Assembly (NCBI GenBank): GCA_017880905.1
Contig: JADGRO010000009.1
Location: 1 to 64,000, forward strand
Length of the DNA stretch: 64,000 nucleotides
Direction of reading: 5' to 3'
From: Methylotenera sp.
GTDB taxonomy: Bacteria; Pseudomonadota; Gammaproteobacteria; Burkholderiales; Methylophilaceae
The translations under genes and the position numbers were made by a program. Position 1 is the stretch's first letter. Each line of letters opens with the position of its first letter. This document shows, in pieces, positions 9,498 to 17,807 of the stretch. Under the pieces are notes generated by a model that was not told where the DNA came from, did not search any database, and saw only the letters and a program-made list of their open reading frames with translations.

Positions 9498-10007
9498 ATG
9501 CAATGCTTTAAATTTTTATTTTTTGGTTTGACAAGTGGTCTGATATGTTGCCTGACAAGCATGCCAGCGCTGGCGGGTTTAACAGACGAGATTAATCAAA
9601 GCAGTTATCAGCGCGAGTTTAAAGTGCTGGATACAGATGGTGACGGCAAAGTAAGTGCAGCAGAGTTAAAAAAAGATGAAACTTTTGATAACGGCGGTTT
9701 TGCCAAAGCCGATAAAAATCATAACGGCAGTTTGAATGAAGATGAATACGCCAATTATAAATCGGCCGTGCAACAAAAAGAGGCCAAACAAATCGCCAGC
9801 GATAGCGCGATTACATCAAAAATTAAAACCAATTATTTGCTAGAGAAAAACTTTAGAAGCTTTAAAGTGGGCGTAAAAACCAAAGACGGCATTGTGATAT
9901 TAAGCGGCTTTGTGGATGACGAAGCTACCAAAAACCGTGCCGAGCAAATTGCCAAAGGCGTGAAAGGTGTTAAATCGATTAAAAATGGCTTGGTTGTGAA
10001 GCCTTAA
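9498..10007 (+). CDS. Periplasmic EF-hand plus BON domain protein
   Basis: A 169-residue secreted protein with a Sec signal ending near PALA-G (26). Two EF-hand loops follow: DTDGDGKVSAAE at 45-56, with all the acidic ligands, and DKNHNGSLNEDE at 72-83. A single BON domain fills about 102-169. BON domains bind phospholipid surfaces and EF-hands bind calcium, so a calcium-responsive envelope protein is a reasonable inference. GGAGG stands 8 nt before the ATG. It is 42 nt downstream of pyrC. It is the second BON protein within 3 kb of dolP. Confidence 0.85.
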   Translation: MQCFKFLFFGLTSGLICCLTSMPALAGLTDEINQSSYQREFKVLDTDGDGKVSAAELKKDETFDNGGFAKADKNHNGSLNEDEYANYKSAVQQKEAKQIASDSAITSKIKTNYLLEKNFRSFKVGVKTKDGIVILSGFVDDEATKNRAEQIAKGVKGVKSIKNGLVVKP

Positions 10008-10082
10008 CTATTAAATGCATGCTCTAGAAGGCTCACGGATATTGGCTTGCAGGGTATTAGTTTTTAGGTGAATTATTCATGC

Positions 10083-10107
10083 GGCGCAATACGCAAGTTA
10101 TTGCGCC
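10083..10107. repeat. REP-like palindrome in convergent intergenic region
   Basis: GGCGCAATA (10083-10091) and TATTGCGCC (10099-10107) form a perfect 9-bp stem with a 7-nt loop, followed by CTACGCGGGC. It resembles short palindromic repeats scattered between genes in many proteobacteria. It lies between convergent genes and has no U-run. Copy number cannot be judged here. Confidence 0.5.
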
Positions 10108-10121
10108 CTACGCGGGCTAAT

Positions 10122-10487
10122 TTATTCCCAAGGGTCATCTGAGAATTTATAGCTTTTTTCTGTCAAATATGTTCGTAGAACGGAAGCTGAGCTAACCGTC
10201 CAATCCTGATTCTTTTCGGTCAAGCTTGAACCGAAATGCCTATTGATGGTATCAACGAGAGTTTTCCTCTCGGCTCTTGTGATGATAAGGTGACTGAGAT
10301 GATTCTTACTATCAGACTTATCGCTAATTAAGGTGGCAAAAACCAAAGGAGTAAGCTTGAAAATAGACTCGTCTGCATATTCCATTTCAGCAGTTATTTC
10401 TGGCATTCGAGTAGCCAGTGTAGCGTAATCAACACCAGGCTTAGGGCCACCCATAAAAACTTTTGAAATCTTGCTTATTTTCGTCAT
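10122..10487 (-). CDS. Hypothetical protein, C-terminal part of a probably frameshifted gene
   Basis: A 121-residue frame starting inside the previous gene (47-nt overlap in another frame). From about residue 4 it looks like the continuation of the 10441-10827 product: ...GGPKPGVDYATLA... then TVSSASVLRTYL and an acidic end SDDPWE. Removing one A from the AAAA run on the coding strand (T 10478-10481) joins the two parts as ...YDE-ISKISKV.... I recognise no function. It has no ribosome site of its own. It may be a pseudogene fragment, a sequencing error, or the product of a programmed frameshift. Confidence 0.55.
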   Translation of the reverse strand: MTKISKISKVFMGGPKPGVDYATLATRMPEITAEMEYADESIFKLTPLVFATLISDKSDSKNHLSHLIITRAERKTLVDTINRHFGSSLTEKNQDWTVSSASVLRTYLTEKSYKFSDDPWE

Positions 10488-10827
10488 ACAAATTCAATTT
10501 CTGTTCGTTCCATGCAATGATGGTTGGTATTAGTGTCTCGAATGGCTTCATCAGTGTCATGCTTTTTAGCATGGAATTACTTGCCCTAAGTTTAAGACTA
10601 ATTCGTGTACAATTGCGAATTGCGGCAGCATGCGCTTGTTGGTTTTTTTCAGCTGCCTCCATCTTATCTGTTTGAGCTAGTTCCATCGTTGCAGTGTCCC
10701 GCAAATTTTTAGTATCTCCAAGCTCCCTGATGAATTCAGCAACGACATCATAGTGAGGAGTTTCTTGTGCGAAACTTGCACTTGAAAAAACCAAGAGAGA
10801 AACAAATATCAATTGTACGAATTTCAT
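10441..10827 (-). CDS. Hypothetical secreted protein, N-terminal part of a probably frameshifted gene
   Basis: A 128-residue frame with a clear Sec signal peptide (cleavage near SFA-Q, residue 20) and a helix-rich mature part, so the full product would be periplasmic. After ...LNLYDE the frame runs into a short unrelated tail (NKQDFKSFYGWP), while the next frame carries on the expected protein. The combined product would be about 230 residues. Function is unknown. The gene is alone, with rnpB divergent upstream. See the linked fragment at 10122. Confidence 0.6.
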   Translation of the reverse strand: MKFVQLIFVSLLVFSSASFAQETPHYDVVAEFIRELGDTKNLRDTATMELAQTDKMEAAEKNQQAHAAAIRNCTRISLKLRASNSMLKSMTLMKPFETLIPTIIAWNEQKLNLYDENKQDFKSFYGWP

Positions 10828-10922
10828 TTTTGCTCAACCCCTTGCAATGTTATTTTTCGGCTAGGAAATAAATCAGTGTATCAGTCATTTTGTACGCATT
10901 AAAGCTCCTTTTTTATCTGTGT

Positions 10923-10928
10923 TAAAAT
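10923..10928 (+). promoter_or_regulatory. -10 box of rnpB
   Basis: TAAAAT (5 of 6 to consensus) ends 6 nt before the predicted 5' end of RNase P RNA at 10935. A -35 is poorly defined; TTAAAG at 10899-10904 gives an 18-nt spacer. Confidence 0.5.
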
Positions 10929-10934
10929 AGCACT

Positions 10935-11250
10935 GAAGCTAGCTAGACAGTCGCCGCTTAGTAATAAGGGGAGGAAAGTCCGGGCTGCGCAGAGCAAGAT
11001 GACGGCTAACAGCCGTACGTCGTGAGACGCGGAATAGGGCCACAGAGACGAGCATATTAAGTTATGGTGAAACGCGGTAACCTCCATCTGCAGCAAGACC
11101 AAATAGGCCAGTAGGCTATGAAAATAGCATAGGCGTGGCTCGCGTCACTGGCGGGTAGGTTGCTTGAGCGTACGCGCAAGTGTGCGCCTAGATGAATGAC
11201 TGTTACGCGCAGCAATGCACGACAGAACCCGGCTTATCGGCTAGCTTCTT
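10935..11250 (+). ncRNA. rnpB: RNase P RNA (type A)
   Basis: Catalytic RNA that matures tRNA 5' ends together with RnpA. The universally conserved GAGGAAAGTCCGGGC lies at about 10971-10985, and ACAGAACCCGGCTTA near the 3' end (from about 11222). GAAGCTAGC (10935-10943) pairs with GCTAGCTTC (11240-11248) to form the P1 stem and fix both ends. A T-rich run (11246-11257) follows. Length of about 315 nt is somewhat short for type A but complete. It lies just upstream of the mra promoter region. Confidence 0.95.
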
Positions 11251-11405
11251 TTTATTTCTGTTTTAATCCTCGCATGCAATTCAATCACATAATCAACAAC
11301 ACTCATCTATTACATTCACTTAATTTTATAACTATTTGATTTTAAACGTTTTTGTCTATTATACAAAAAATGAGCTAAGTCTTTGTCTTATAAAGAAAAA
11401 ATCTT
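11249..11405. other. AT-rich non-coding stretch between rnpB and the mra promoter
   Basis: No coding frame is supported. It holds a 7-bp inverted repeat TTTTTGT...ACAAAAA around 11349-11369, with a CTATTAT centre, which could be a regulatory site. Nothing else is clear. Confidence 0.4.
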
Positions 11406-11434
11406 AAAAAGTGCTTGCAAAGCGCTTTTTTTTT
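11406..11434 (+). terminator. Terminator-like hairpin overlapping the mra promoter
   Basis: An 11-nt arm AAAAAGTGCTT (11406-11416) pairs with AAGCGCTTTTT (11420-11430; one G-T pair) and continues into more T. It would stop read-through from rnpB. The mra -35 box lies in its loop and right arm. Confidence 0.6.
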
Positions 11435-11443
11435 ATCTATAGT
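11415..11443 (+). promoter_or_regulatory. Predicted dcw-cluster promoter Pmra
   Basis: TTGCAA (11415-11420), a 17-nt spacer and TATAGT (11438-11443) make a good sigma-70 promoter, with a start site expected near 11450. It is the only strong promoter seen ahead of mraZ. Confidence 0.65.
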
Positions 11444-11451
11444 GCCAATTG

Positions 11452-11481
11452 GTGGGAAAAAGTGGAGTTTTGTGGGGAATG
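11452..11481 (+). promoter_or_regulatory. Three MraZ-binding boxes
   Basis: GTGGG, GTGGA and GTGGG start at 11452, 11462 and 11472, an exact 10-bp period, the pattern of MraZ operators. They cover positions +1 to +30 of the predicted transcript, so MraZ bound here would repress its own cluster. Confidence 0.75.
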
Positions 11482-11563
11482 ACTAATTCGTACTAGGGAT
11501 GGTTAGTGATTCCTCACTTTTTAAGCAAGTTAATAAAAGAAATTATAAGGCATTTATCCAAAT

Positions 11564-11998
11564 ATGTTTCGCGGCACAACAAATTTAAGTATGGATGCAA
11601 AAGGCAGGCTTGCAGTGCCGGCCAGACATCGCGATGCCCTTTTGACAAAAGTAGTGCTGACCGCTCACCCGCATGGATGCTTGCTGTTGTACCCGCAACC
11701 TGCATGGGAGCCGATAGAAGCAAAATTGATGTCGCTCTCCAGTTTTGATAAGCAATCATCCGGTTTGCAGCGCCTGTTGGTGGGTTACGCCGAAGACATG
11801 GAGCTTGATAGTGCTGGCCGCATGTTAGTTTCGCCAACATTGCGCGAATTTGCAAAATTAGAAAAAGAAGTGATGTTGGTTGGCCAAGGTAGCCATTTTG
11901 AAATGTGGCATATGGAAGCCTGGCGCAAGCAGCTTGAACAGTTAACGGGTGGCGAAGGTATTGAAATGCCCGTAGAATTAGAAGGCTTTTCACTATGA
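11564..11998 (+). CDS. mraZ: Transcriptional regulator MraZ
   Basis: First gene of the dcw cluster; a ring-forming DNA-binding protein that controls the cluster. The 144-residue chain has two SpoVT/AbrB-like repeats with the signatures MDAKGRLAVPARHR (near 10) and LDSAGRMLVSPTLREFA (near 90). Length is standard. Binding boxes stand about 85-110 nt upstream, consistent with autorepression. It overlaps rsmH by 4 nt (ATGA). Confidence 0.97.
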   Translation: MFRGTTNLSMDAKGRLAVPARHRDALLTKVVLTAHPHGCLLLYPQPAWEPIEAKLMSLSSFDKQSSGLQRLLVGYAEDMELDSAGRMLVSPTLREFAKLEKEVMLVGQGSHFEMWHMEAWRKQLEQLTGGEGIEMPVELEGFSL

Positions 11999-13005
11999 TG
12001 ATGGGCGCGGATTTGGCGCCCGAACTATCACCAATTTTGGCCCCAGTATCAACTATGTCTTCAGTCTCAAATCACAGCTCTTCGCATATTACTGTTTTAC
12101 TTAACGAGGCGGTTGATGCGCTCAACATCAAATCCGACGGAACTTACATAGACGGTACATTTGGGCGTGGCGGGCACAGCAAAAAAATATTATCCAAGTT
12201 AGGTAAAACAGGCCGTTTGTATGCGATGGATAGAGATTTAGCGGCCATAGAAGCGGGCAAAACAATTACAGATGTGCGCTTCAAAATCGAGCATAGGCAT
12301 TTTTCAGAAATCAATCAATTAGCGGCAAACAACCATTTAGCAAACATCGATGGCATTTTGCTGGATTTAGGTATTTCGTCGCCGCAAATAGACAAAGGCG
12401 AGCGCGGCTTTAGTTTTAGGCATGATGGTTCGCTCGACATGCGCATGGATCAAACACGTGGCAAAACTGTTGCCCAGTTATTGTCCACAATTTCGGAGCA
12501 ACAATTAGGGGAGGTTATAAAACATTATGGTGAAGAACGGTTTGCTAAGCAGGTTGCAAGGGCGATTATTAAGGAGCGCGATGACGGGCGCGCCATCACC
12601 ACTACAGGACAGCTTGCCAAGGTCGTGGCAAGTGCAATCCCCAAGGTCGAACCGGGGCAGAATCCAGCCACGCGCACCTTTCAAGCTTTACGGATTTTCG
12701 TCAATCAGGAGCTTGAGGAGTTATCGCTAGCACTGCCGCAATGCCTAAATTTATTGGCTGCGGGCGGCAGATTGGTGGTAATCAGTTTTCATTCTCTTGA
12801 AGATAGAATTGTGAAGCGCTTTATACAGAGTGAGCAAAATCGTGATGATTTACCAGCCAATTTCCCTATCAAAGCCAAAGATTTGCCGCTGCCGAGATTA
12901 ATTTCGATCGGTAAAGCCATTAAGCCAAGTGCAGGTGAAATGAAGCTTAACGTGCGCGCCAGAAGTGCTGTTATGCGTGTGGCAGAAAGGACTGCAACGC
13001 TATGA
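11995..13005 (+). CDS. rsmH: 16S rRNA (cytosine1402-N4)-methyltransferase
   Basis: RsmH (MraW) N4-methylates C1402 of 16S rRNA, the same base whose ribose is methylated by RsmI (gene at 7550). The SAM site GTFGRGGHS and the LLDLGISSPQ and ISFHSLEDR motifs are present. The start used overlaps mraZ by ATGA. An ATG 20 codons later (12055) would give a length closer to the family norm before the ITVLLNEAV motif. The 5-10 residues ahead of that ATG are not conserved, so the upstream start is not certain. Confidence 0.96.
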   Translation: MMMGADLAPELSPILAPVSTMSSVSNHSSSHITVLLNEAVDALNIKSDGTYIDGTFGRGGHSKKILSKLGKTGRLYAMDRDLAAIEAGKTITDVRFKIEHRHFSEINQLAANNHLANIDGILLDLGISSPQIDKGERGFSFRHDGSLDMRMDQTRGKTVAQLLSTISEQQLGEVIKHYGEERFAKQVARAIIKERDDGRAITTTGQLAKVVASAIPKVEPGQNPATRTFQALRIFVNQELEELSLALPQCLNLLAAGGRLVVISFHSLEDRIVKRFIQSEQNRDDLPANFPIKAKDLPLPRLISIGKAIKPSAGEMKLNVRARSAVMRVAERTATL

Positions 13006-13277
13006 CCAAACTCAACCTCATATTGTTTTTTGTGCTCATTATGGTGAGCTTGAGCGTGGTGACCTCACAACATAAGGCACGCAAATTGTATTTTGAACTA
13101 GAACAAGAGCAAGAAATGAGCAAAAAATACGATACTGAATATGGCCAATTGCAGCTCGAGCAAAGCACTTGGGCTATGCATTCGCGCATTGAAGAATTTG
13201 CCACCCAAAGATTGCAAATGCAAGTACCGGATGCAAAACGTATACAAGTCATTTTGCTCGAGGATATGGCGCATTGA
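13002..13277 (+). CDS. ftsL: Cell division protein FtsL
   Basis: A 91-residue bitopic membrane protein: one transmembrane helix at about 4-20, then a periplasmic coiled-coil segment (ARKLYFELEQEQEMSKKYD) and a short tail. FtsL joins FtsB and FtsQ in the divisome and activates FtsW-FtsI. Sequence conservation is low in this family, so the call rests on size, topology and its place between rsmH and ftsI. It overlaps rsmH by 4 nt. Confidence 0.93.
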   Translation: MTKLNLILFFVLIMVSLSVVTSQHKARKLYFELEQEQEMSKKYDTEYGQLQLEQSTWAMHSRIEEFATQRLQMQVPDAKRIQVILLEDMAH

Positions 13278-13279
13278 TT

Positions 13280-15013
13280 ATGGCCTATAACAAAACACAA
13301 CATAACATTGTTAAATTGCCAGCGTGGAGGCGCAGGGTATTGCTGATTACCGTATTGGCACTGTTTGCAGGCCTGTTTGCACGTGGCATTTATTTACAAA
13401 GCCTGCATAAAGATTTCTTGCAGCAAAAAGGGGATGCACGTTATAGCCGCACATTGGTGTTGCAAGCGCATCGCGGCAAAATTATCGATCGTAATGGTGA
13501 ACTGCTTGCTATTAGCAGCCCAGTAGAATCAGTGTGGGTAAGCCCGCCTGATGTGGAGATTGATAAAAAACAAAAGAACGAATTAGCCAAATTGTTGGTA
13601 ATTAAAACCAGTGATATAGACAAAAAAATCGCTAATCAAGAACGCGAGTTTGTTTATCTAAAACGGCGCATTTCTCCTGAGCTTGCCGCAAGGGTGATGA
13701 GTTTGGAAATTCCCGGCGTATTTCTACAACGTGAATATAAACGTTTTTACCCGGCAGGCGATGTCACCGCGCATTTGGTGGGCTTTACAGGAATTGATGA
13801 TAATGGTCAGGAAGGCTTCGAGTTGGCACAAAACAGTCTGCTTTCTGGTAAGGCGGGCAGTCGCCGGGTAATTCAAGATGCAAAAGGCCATATTGTTGAA
13901 GATTTAGAAGCTGTTAAAGTGCCGCAAGATGGCCACGATTTGGTGTTGAGCATTGATAGACGCATTCAGTATTTGGCTTTTAGAGAACTATCAAAAGCGG
14001 TTGAGGCGCATCAGGCCAAAGCAGGAGCAATGGTGGTGCTGGATGCCAAAACCGGTGAAGTGCTGGCGATGGTAAATCTGCCGACTTATAATCCGAACAA
14101 TCCAGTCAATATTACTGGTAAAACGCGCAACCGCGTGATTACCGATACGTTTGAGCCAGGCTCAACCATAAAGCCGGTGACAATATCGGCTGCAATGCAG
14201 TTTGGTGATTACAAGCCGGACACCAATATTCAGACCTCGCCTGGTTTCCTGACGATTGGCAATGCAACCATTCACGATTCGCATATGCACGGCATATTGA
14301 CTGTATCGCAAGTGATACAGAAATCATCTAATGTTGGTGCGGCAAAAATGGGATTAAGTCTTAAAAAAGAAGAGCTCTGGAGTGCTTTTAATCAGGCGGG
14401 TTTTGGTATGCCAACACATATTGGCTTTCCAGGCGAGGTCTCCGGCATTTTGAGACCTTATAAAACATGGCGTCCCATAGAGCAAGCTACCATGTCATTT
14501 GGGCATGGCATCAGCGTAACGCTGCTGCAACTCGCGCGTGCCTATACCATATTTGCTAATGAGGGTGAGCTAAAACCTGTTTCCCTAGCAAAATTAACAG
14601 AGCCGCCTGTCGGTCACCAAGTGTTTTCTGCACAAGTTGCTAACGAAGTAAAAGACATGCTGGAAACGGTTGTGCAGCCCGGTGGCACGGCACCAAAAGC
14701 GCAGGTGGTCGGCTATCGCGTTGCGGGTAAAACCGGCACAGCTCACAAGTTGGGACCGAATGGTTATGAGGAGGATAAGTATGTGGCTTCCTTTGTCGGT
14801 ATGGCGCCAGCGTCTAATCCGCGCTTGATTATGGCGGTGTTGATAGATGAACCTGCTATTGCAGGGGACCAATATTATGGCGGCGCCTCAGCTGCGCCCG
14901 TGTTTAGTGCCGTAATGGCAGATACATTACGTATGCTTGCTGTGCCGCAGGATTCGCCAAATACCAATGTTGTGATTCCGCCTGATAGCGAAGACGTAAA
15001 AGAGGTGGTATGA
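13280..15013 (+). CDS. ftsI: Septal peptidoglycan transpeptidase FtsI (PBP3)
   Basis: Class B penicillin-binding protein that cross-links septal peptidoglycan with FtsW. A membrane anchor (about 19-38) is followed by the PBP dimerisation domain and the transpeptidase domain. With the ATG start, the catalytic Ser295 is in PGSTIKP, SSN is at 349-351 and KTG at 484-486. A TTG at 13274 would overlap ftsL by 4 nt and has the better-spaced GAGG (13260-13263), so the start is ambiguous by two codons. It overlaps murE by 4 nt. Confidence 0.96.
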   Translation: MAYNKTQHNIVKLPAWRRRVLLITVLALFAGLFARGIYLQSLHKDFLQQKGDARYSRTLVLQAHRGKIIDRNGELLAISSPVESVWVSPPDVEIDKKQKNELAKLLVIKTSDIDKKIANQEREFVYLKRRISPELAARVMSLEIPGVFLQREYKRFYPAGDVTAHLVGFTGIDDNGQEGFELAQNSLLSGKAGSRRVIQDAKGHIVEDLEAVKVPQDGHDLVLSIDRRIQYLAFRELSKAVEAHQAKAGAMVVLDAKTGEVLAMVNLPTYNPNNPVNITGKTRNRVITDTFEPGSTIKPVTISAAMQFGDYKPDTNIQTSPGFLTIGNATIHDSHMHGILTVSQVIQKSSNVGAAKMGLSLKKEELWSAFNQAGFGMPTHIGFPGEVSGILRPYKTWRPIEQATMSFGHGISVTLLQLARAYTIFANEGELKPVSLAKLTEPPVGHQVFSAQVANEVKDMLETVVQPGGTAPKAQVVGYRVAGKTGTAHKLGPNGYEEDKYVASFVGMAPASNPRLIMAVLIDEPAIAGDQYYGGASAAPVFSAVMADTLRMLAVPQDSPNTNVVIPPDSEDVKEVV

Positions 15014-16443
15014 GTCAACACTTAATAAAAACACCGGCAAAAAGTATTACGACTGATAGCAGAAAGGTGCAGTCAGGCAGCTTGTTTTTGGCTTATCCAG
15101 GAGAAAAATCGGATGGTCGCAGTTATATAGCCGATGCGATTAAAAATGGCGCCAGTGCTGTGTTGTGGGATCCTGAGGGGTTTAATTGGAATCCAGATTG
15201 GGATATTGAAAATATTGCGATTAAGCACCTGCGCCTGCAAGCGGGCAACATTGCGAGCCAATTTTATAAGAACCCTTCTGAAAAATTATGGATGATTGGC
15301 GTCACGGGTACTAACGGCAAAACCTCGATCACACATTGGCTGAGTCAATGTTTTAACTATTTAGAGCACAAAACCGCAGTCATTGGCACACTGGGCAACG
15401 GGTTGCCTAATCAACTAAGCCCCACCACAAACACCACACCAGATGCTGTTTTGCTGCAAGGCATGTTGGCAGATTATGTTGAGCAAAAGGTTGAAATTGT
15501 GGCAATGGAAGTTTCATCACACGGATTGCATCAAGGCCGCGTGAGAGGCGTAAATTTTGATGTGGCAGTGCTGAGTAATTTAACGCGCGACCATTTGGAT
15601 TATCACGAAACTTTTGAAGCGTACGCAGCTGAGAAACGCCGACTTTTTGTTGAAAATGATTTGAAATTTGCCGTGCTGAATTGTGATGATGAATTTGGTC
15701 AAGAAATTGAAACAGATTTAACGAATGTTGGTACGCCAGTATTGGGCTATGGCATTGAGAGTGGCGATGTGAGGGCAACAGAGCTACATTTGGAAAACAC
15801 GCACTTTGCTTTTTATGCGGTGACTCCCTATGGCAACGCACCTGTTAAAGCCAATTTAATTGGTCGTTTTAATGTGTATAACGTATTGGCGGTATTAGCA
15901 ACTTTATTGGCCTCTAAAGTGAGTTTAGATCACGCAATCGAAGCGATTTCACACATTGAATCAGCTAAAGGTCGTATGCAACAGATTGGCGGCGGTAATC
16001 TTCCTTTAGTTGTAGTAGATTACGCACACACGCCTGATGCGCTTGAAAAAGTGTTGACAGCATTAAAAGCGCAAGCGGCTTCTAGGGTCATATGTGTATT
16101 TGGCTGTGGTGGCAATCGCGATGCGGGTAAACGTGTGTTAATGGGCAAAATTGCCAGTGAAATCGCCGATGCGGTGGTGGTGACTTCGGATAATCCGCGT
16201 GATGAAGCGCCTGACGAAATTATTCAAGACATATTAAGTGGCATGCACGGTAATTTTGCCATCGAAGAAGATCGCGCTAAAGCCATCTCAGTCGGCATAT
16301 TCTCGGCCAAGCCGGGCGATATTGTGCTGATTGCTGGCAAAGGCCACGAAGATTATCAAGAAATTGCTGGCAAAAAACTCCCATTTAGCGATGTTGAGCA
16401 GGCCAAAGATGTCCTTAAAGTTTATCAAGGAGCGTACGCATGA
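15010..16443 (+). CDS. murE: UDP-MurNAc-L-Ala-D-Glu:meso-DAP ligase
   Basis: Cytoplasmic ATP-dependent ligase that adds the third residue of the peptidoglycan stem peptide. The P-loop GVTGTNGKTS starts near residue 98, followed by the central Mur ligase domain and the C-terminal domain with DNPRDEAPDEI. The DNPR motif marks meso-diaminopimelate rather than lysine specificity. Length 477 is slightly short but complete. It overlaps ftsI and murF by 4 nt each (ATGA). Confidence 0.97.
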   Translation: MSQHLIKTPAKSITTDSRKVQSGSLFLAYPGEKSDGRSYIADAIKNGASAVLWDPEGFNWNPDWDIENIAIKHLRLQAGNIASQFYKNPSEKLWMIGVTGTNGKTSITHWLSQCFNYLEHKTAVIGTLGNGLPNQLSPTTNTTPDAVLLQGMLADYVEQKVEIVAMEVSSHGLHQGRVRGVNFDVAVLSNLTRDHLDYHETFEAYAAEKRRLFVENDLKFAVLNCDDEFGQEIETDLTNVGTPVLGYGIESGDVRATELHLENTHFAFYAVTPYGNAPVKANLIGRFNVYNVLAVLATLLASKVSLDHAIEAISHIESAKGRMQQIGGGNLPLVVVDYAHTPDALEKVLTALKAQAASRVICVFGCGGNRDAGKRVLMGKIASEIADAVVVTSDNPRDEAPDEIIQDILSGMHGNFAIEEDRAKAISVGIFSAKPGDIVLIAGKGHEDYQEIAGKKLPFSDVEQAKDVLKVYQGAYA

Positions 16444-17807
16444 TGATGCTCTCTGAGATTGCACAAGCGGTGAATGGACGAATGTTAGGCGCGGATGTCG
16501 AAGTGCTAAGTGTGGGTTCCGACAGCCGCCATATCACGAAAAATCAATTATTTGTTGGTATCAAAGGCGAGCGTTTTGATGGCAACACCTATGCATTTGA
16601 AGCCATTAAACAAGGCGCGGCGGCAGCGTTGGTGTCGGACGCCAATACTAAGGCAAATCCGGCAGTAGTTGTGCAAGATACTCGGTTGGCTTTAGGAAAA
16701 CTCGCAAAACATTGGCGAAATAAATTTAAATTGTCACTGGTTGCAGTCACTGGCAGCAATGGCAAAACCACCGTGAAAGAGATGATTGCAGCCATTTTGG
16801 CAGTCACTAATAAAAATATATTGGCGACTCAGGGTAATCTCAATAATGATATTGGCATGCCAATGACGCTGCTAAAAATTCGTCAAGCGCATACCTACGC
16901 GGTGGTTGAAATGGGCATGAATCACGAAGGCGAAATTCGTTATCTTACAAATTTAGCACAGCCGAATGTGGCTGTGGTCAGCAATGCAGGCACAGCACAC
17001 ATAGGCGAAGTTGGCTCGCGTGAGGCCATTGCACGCGCTAAAGGTGAAATATTTGAAGGTTTAAGCAATGATGGCATCGCCATTATCAATGCTGATGACG
17101 ATTTTGCGGAGTATTGGAAATCGCTCAACAAAAATAGAAAAGTCATCACCTTTGGTTTAAATAAAATAGCAGACGTGAGTGCGACCTACCAAACAAGTGG
17201 CAATCTGACACAAGTTACATTAAAAACACCCGACGGAGAAATTCAGTTCGATTTACATGTGTTGGGGATTCACAATATCTACAATGCTCTGGCAGCAAGT
17301 GCTGTGGCGGTTGTGCTGGGCATTTCTAATGAAGATATCGCAAAAGGTCTTGCAGGTTTTGGTGCTGTTAAAGGGCGCTTGAATTGGTTGCAAGGTATGA
17401 ATGGCACGGTGGTGATTGATGACACTTACAACGCAAATCCTGATTCGATGAAAGCAGCCATAGATGTGCTTGCGAGCCAAACACACACACAGATTTTTGT
17501 GATGGGCGATATGGCGGAATTGGGTGCAGGTGCAGCACAGATGCACGCCGAAATTGGCTCATACGCCAAGCAAAAAGGTATTAATAAATTGTTTGCTTTC
17601 GGTGAATTGAGTTTGCAAGCAACAACTGCTTTTGGCGCAAATGCACAACATTTTACTAGTCTAGAGGTACTTGTTGCCAACTTAAAACCGCTCATGCAAA
17701 AAAGCGTAACGATTCTTGTAAAAGGTTCGCGCTTAATGCAAATGGAGCATGTAGTGAATCAAATATTAGAAAAAAATATTCAATTGGAGAGAAGCCAATG
17801 TTGTTAG
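16440..17807 (+). CDS. murF: UDP-MurNAc-tripeptide:D-Ala-D-Ala ligase
   Basis: Adds D-Ala-D-Ala to the UDP-MurNAc tripeptide, the last cytoplasmic stem-peptide step. The ATP loop reads [14 protein letters not shown], followed by [11 protein letters not shown] (substrate loop) and [12 protein letters not shown]. Length 455 is normal. Three consecutive ATG codons begin the frame; the first overlaps the murE stop as ATGA. It overlaps mraY by 10 nt. Confidence 0.97.
   Translation: MMMLSEIAQAVNGRMLGADVEVLSVGSDSRHITKNQLFVGIKGERFDGNTYAFEAIKQGAAAALVSDANTKANPAVVVQDTRLALGKLAKHWRNKFKLSLVAVTGSNGKTTVKEMIAAILAVTNKNILATQGNLNNDIGMPMTLLKIRQAHTYAVVEMGMNHEGEIRYLTNLAQPNVAVVSNAGTAHIGEVGSREAIARAKGEIFEGLSNDGIAIINADDDFAEYWKSLNKNRKVITFGLNKIADVSATYQTSGNLTQVTLKTPDGEIQFDLHVLGIHNIYNALAASAVAVVLGISNEDIAKGLAGFGAVKGRLNWLQGMNGTVVIDDTYNANPDSMKAAIDVLASQTHTQIFVMGDMAELGAGAAQMHAEIGSYAKQKGINKLFAFGELSLQATTAFGANAQHFTSLEVLVANLKPLMQKSVTILVKGSRLMQMEHVVNQILEKNIQLERSQCC

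Noticed and set aside
11514-11993. 159-codon frame antisense to mraZ
   Set aside because: mraZ on the other strand is well conserved; this frame also runs across the MraZ leader.
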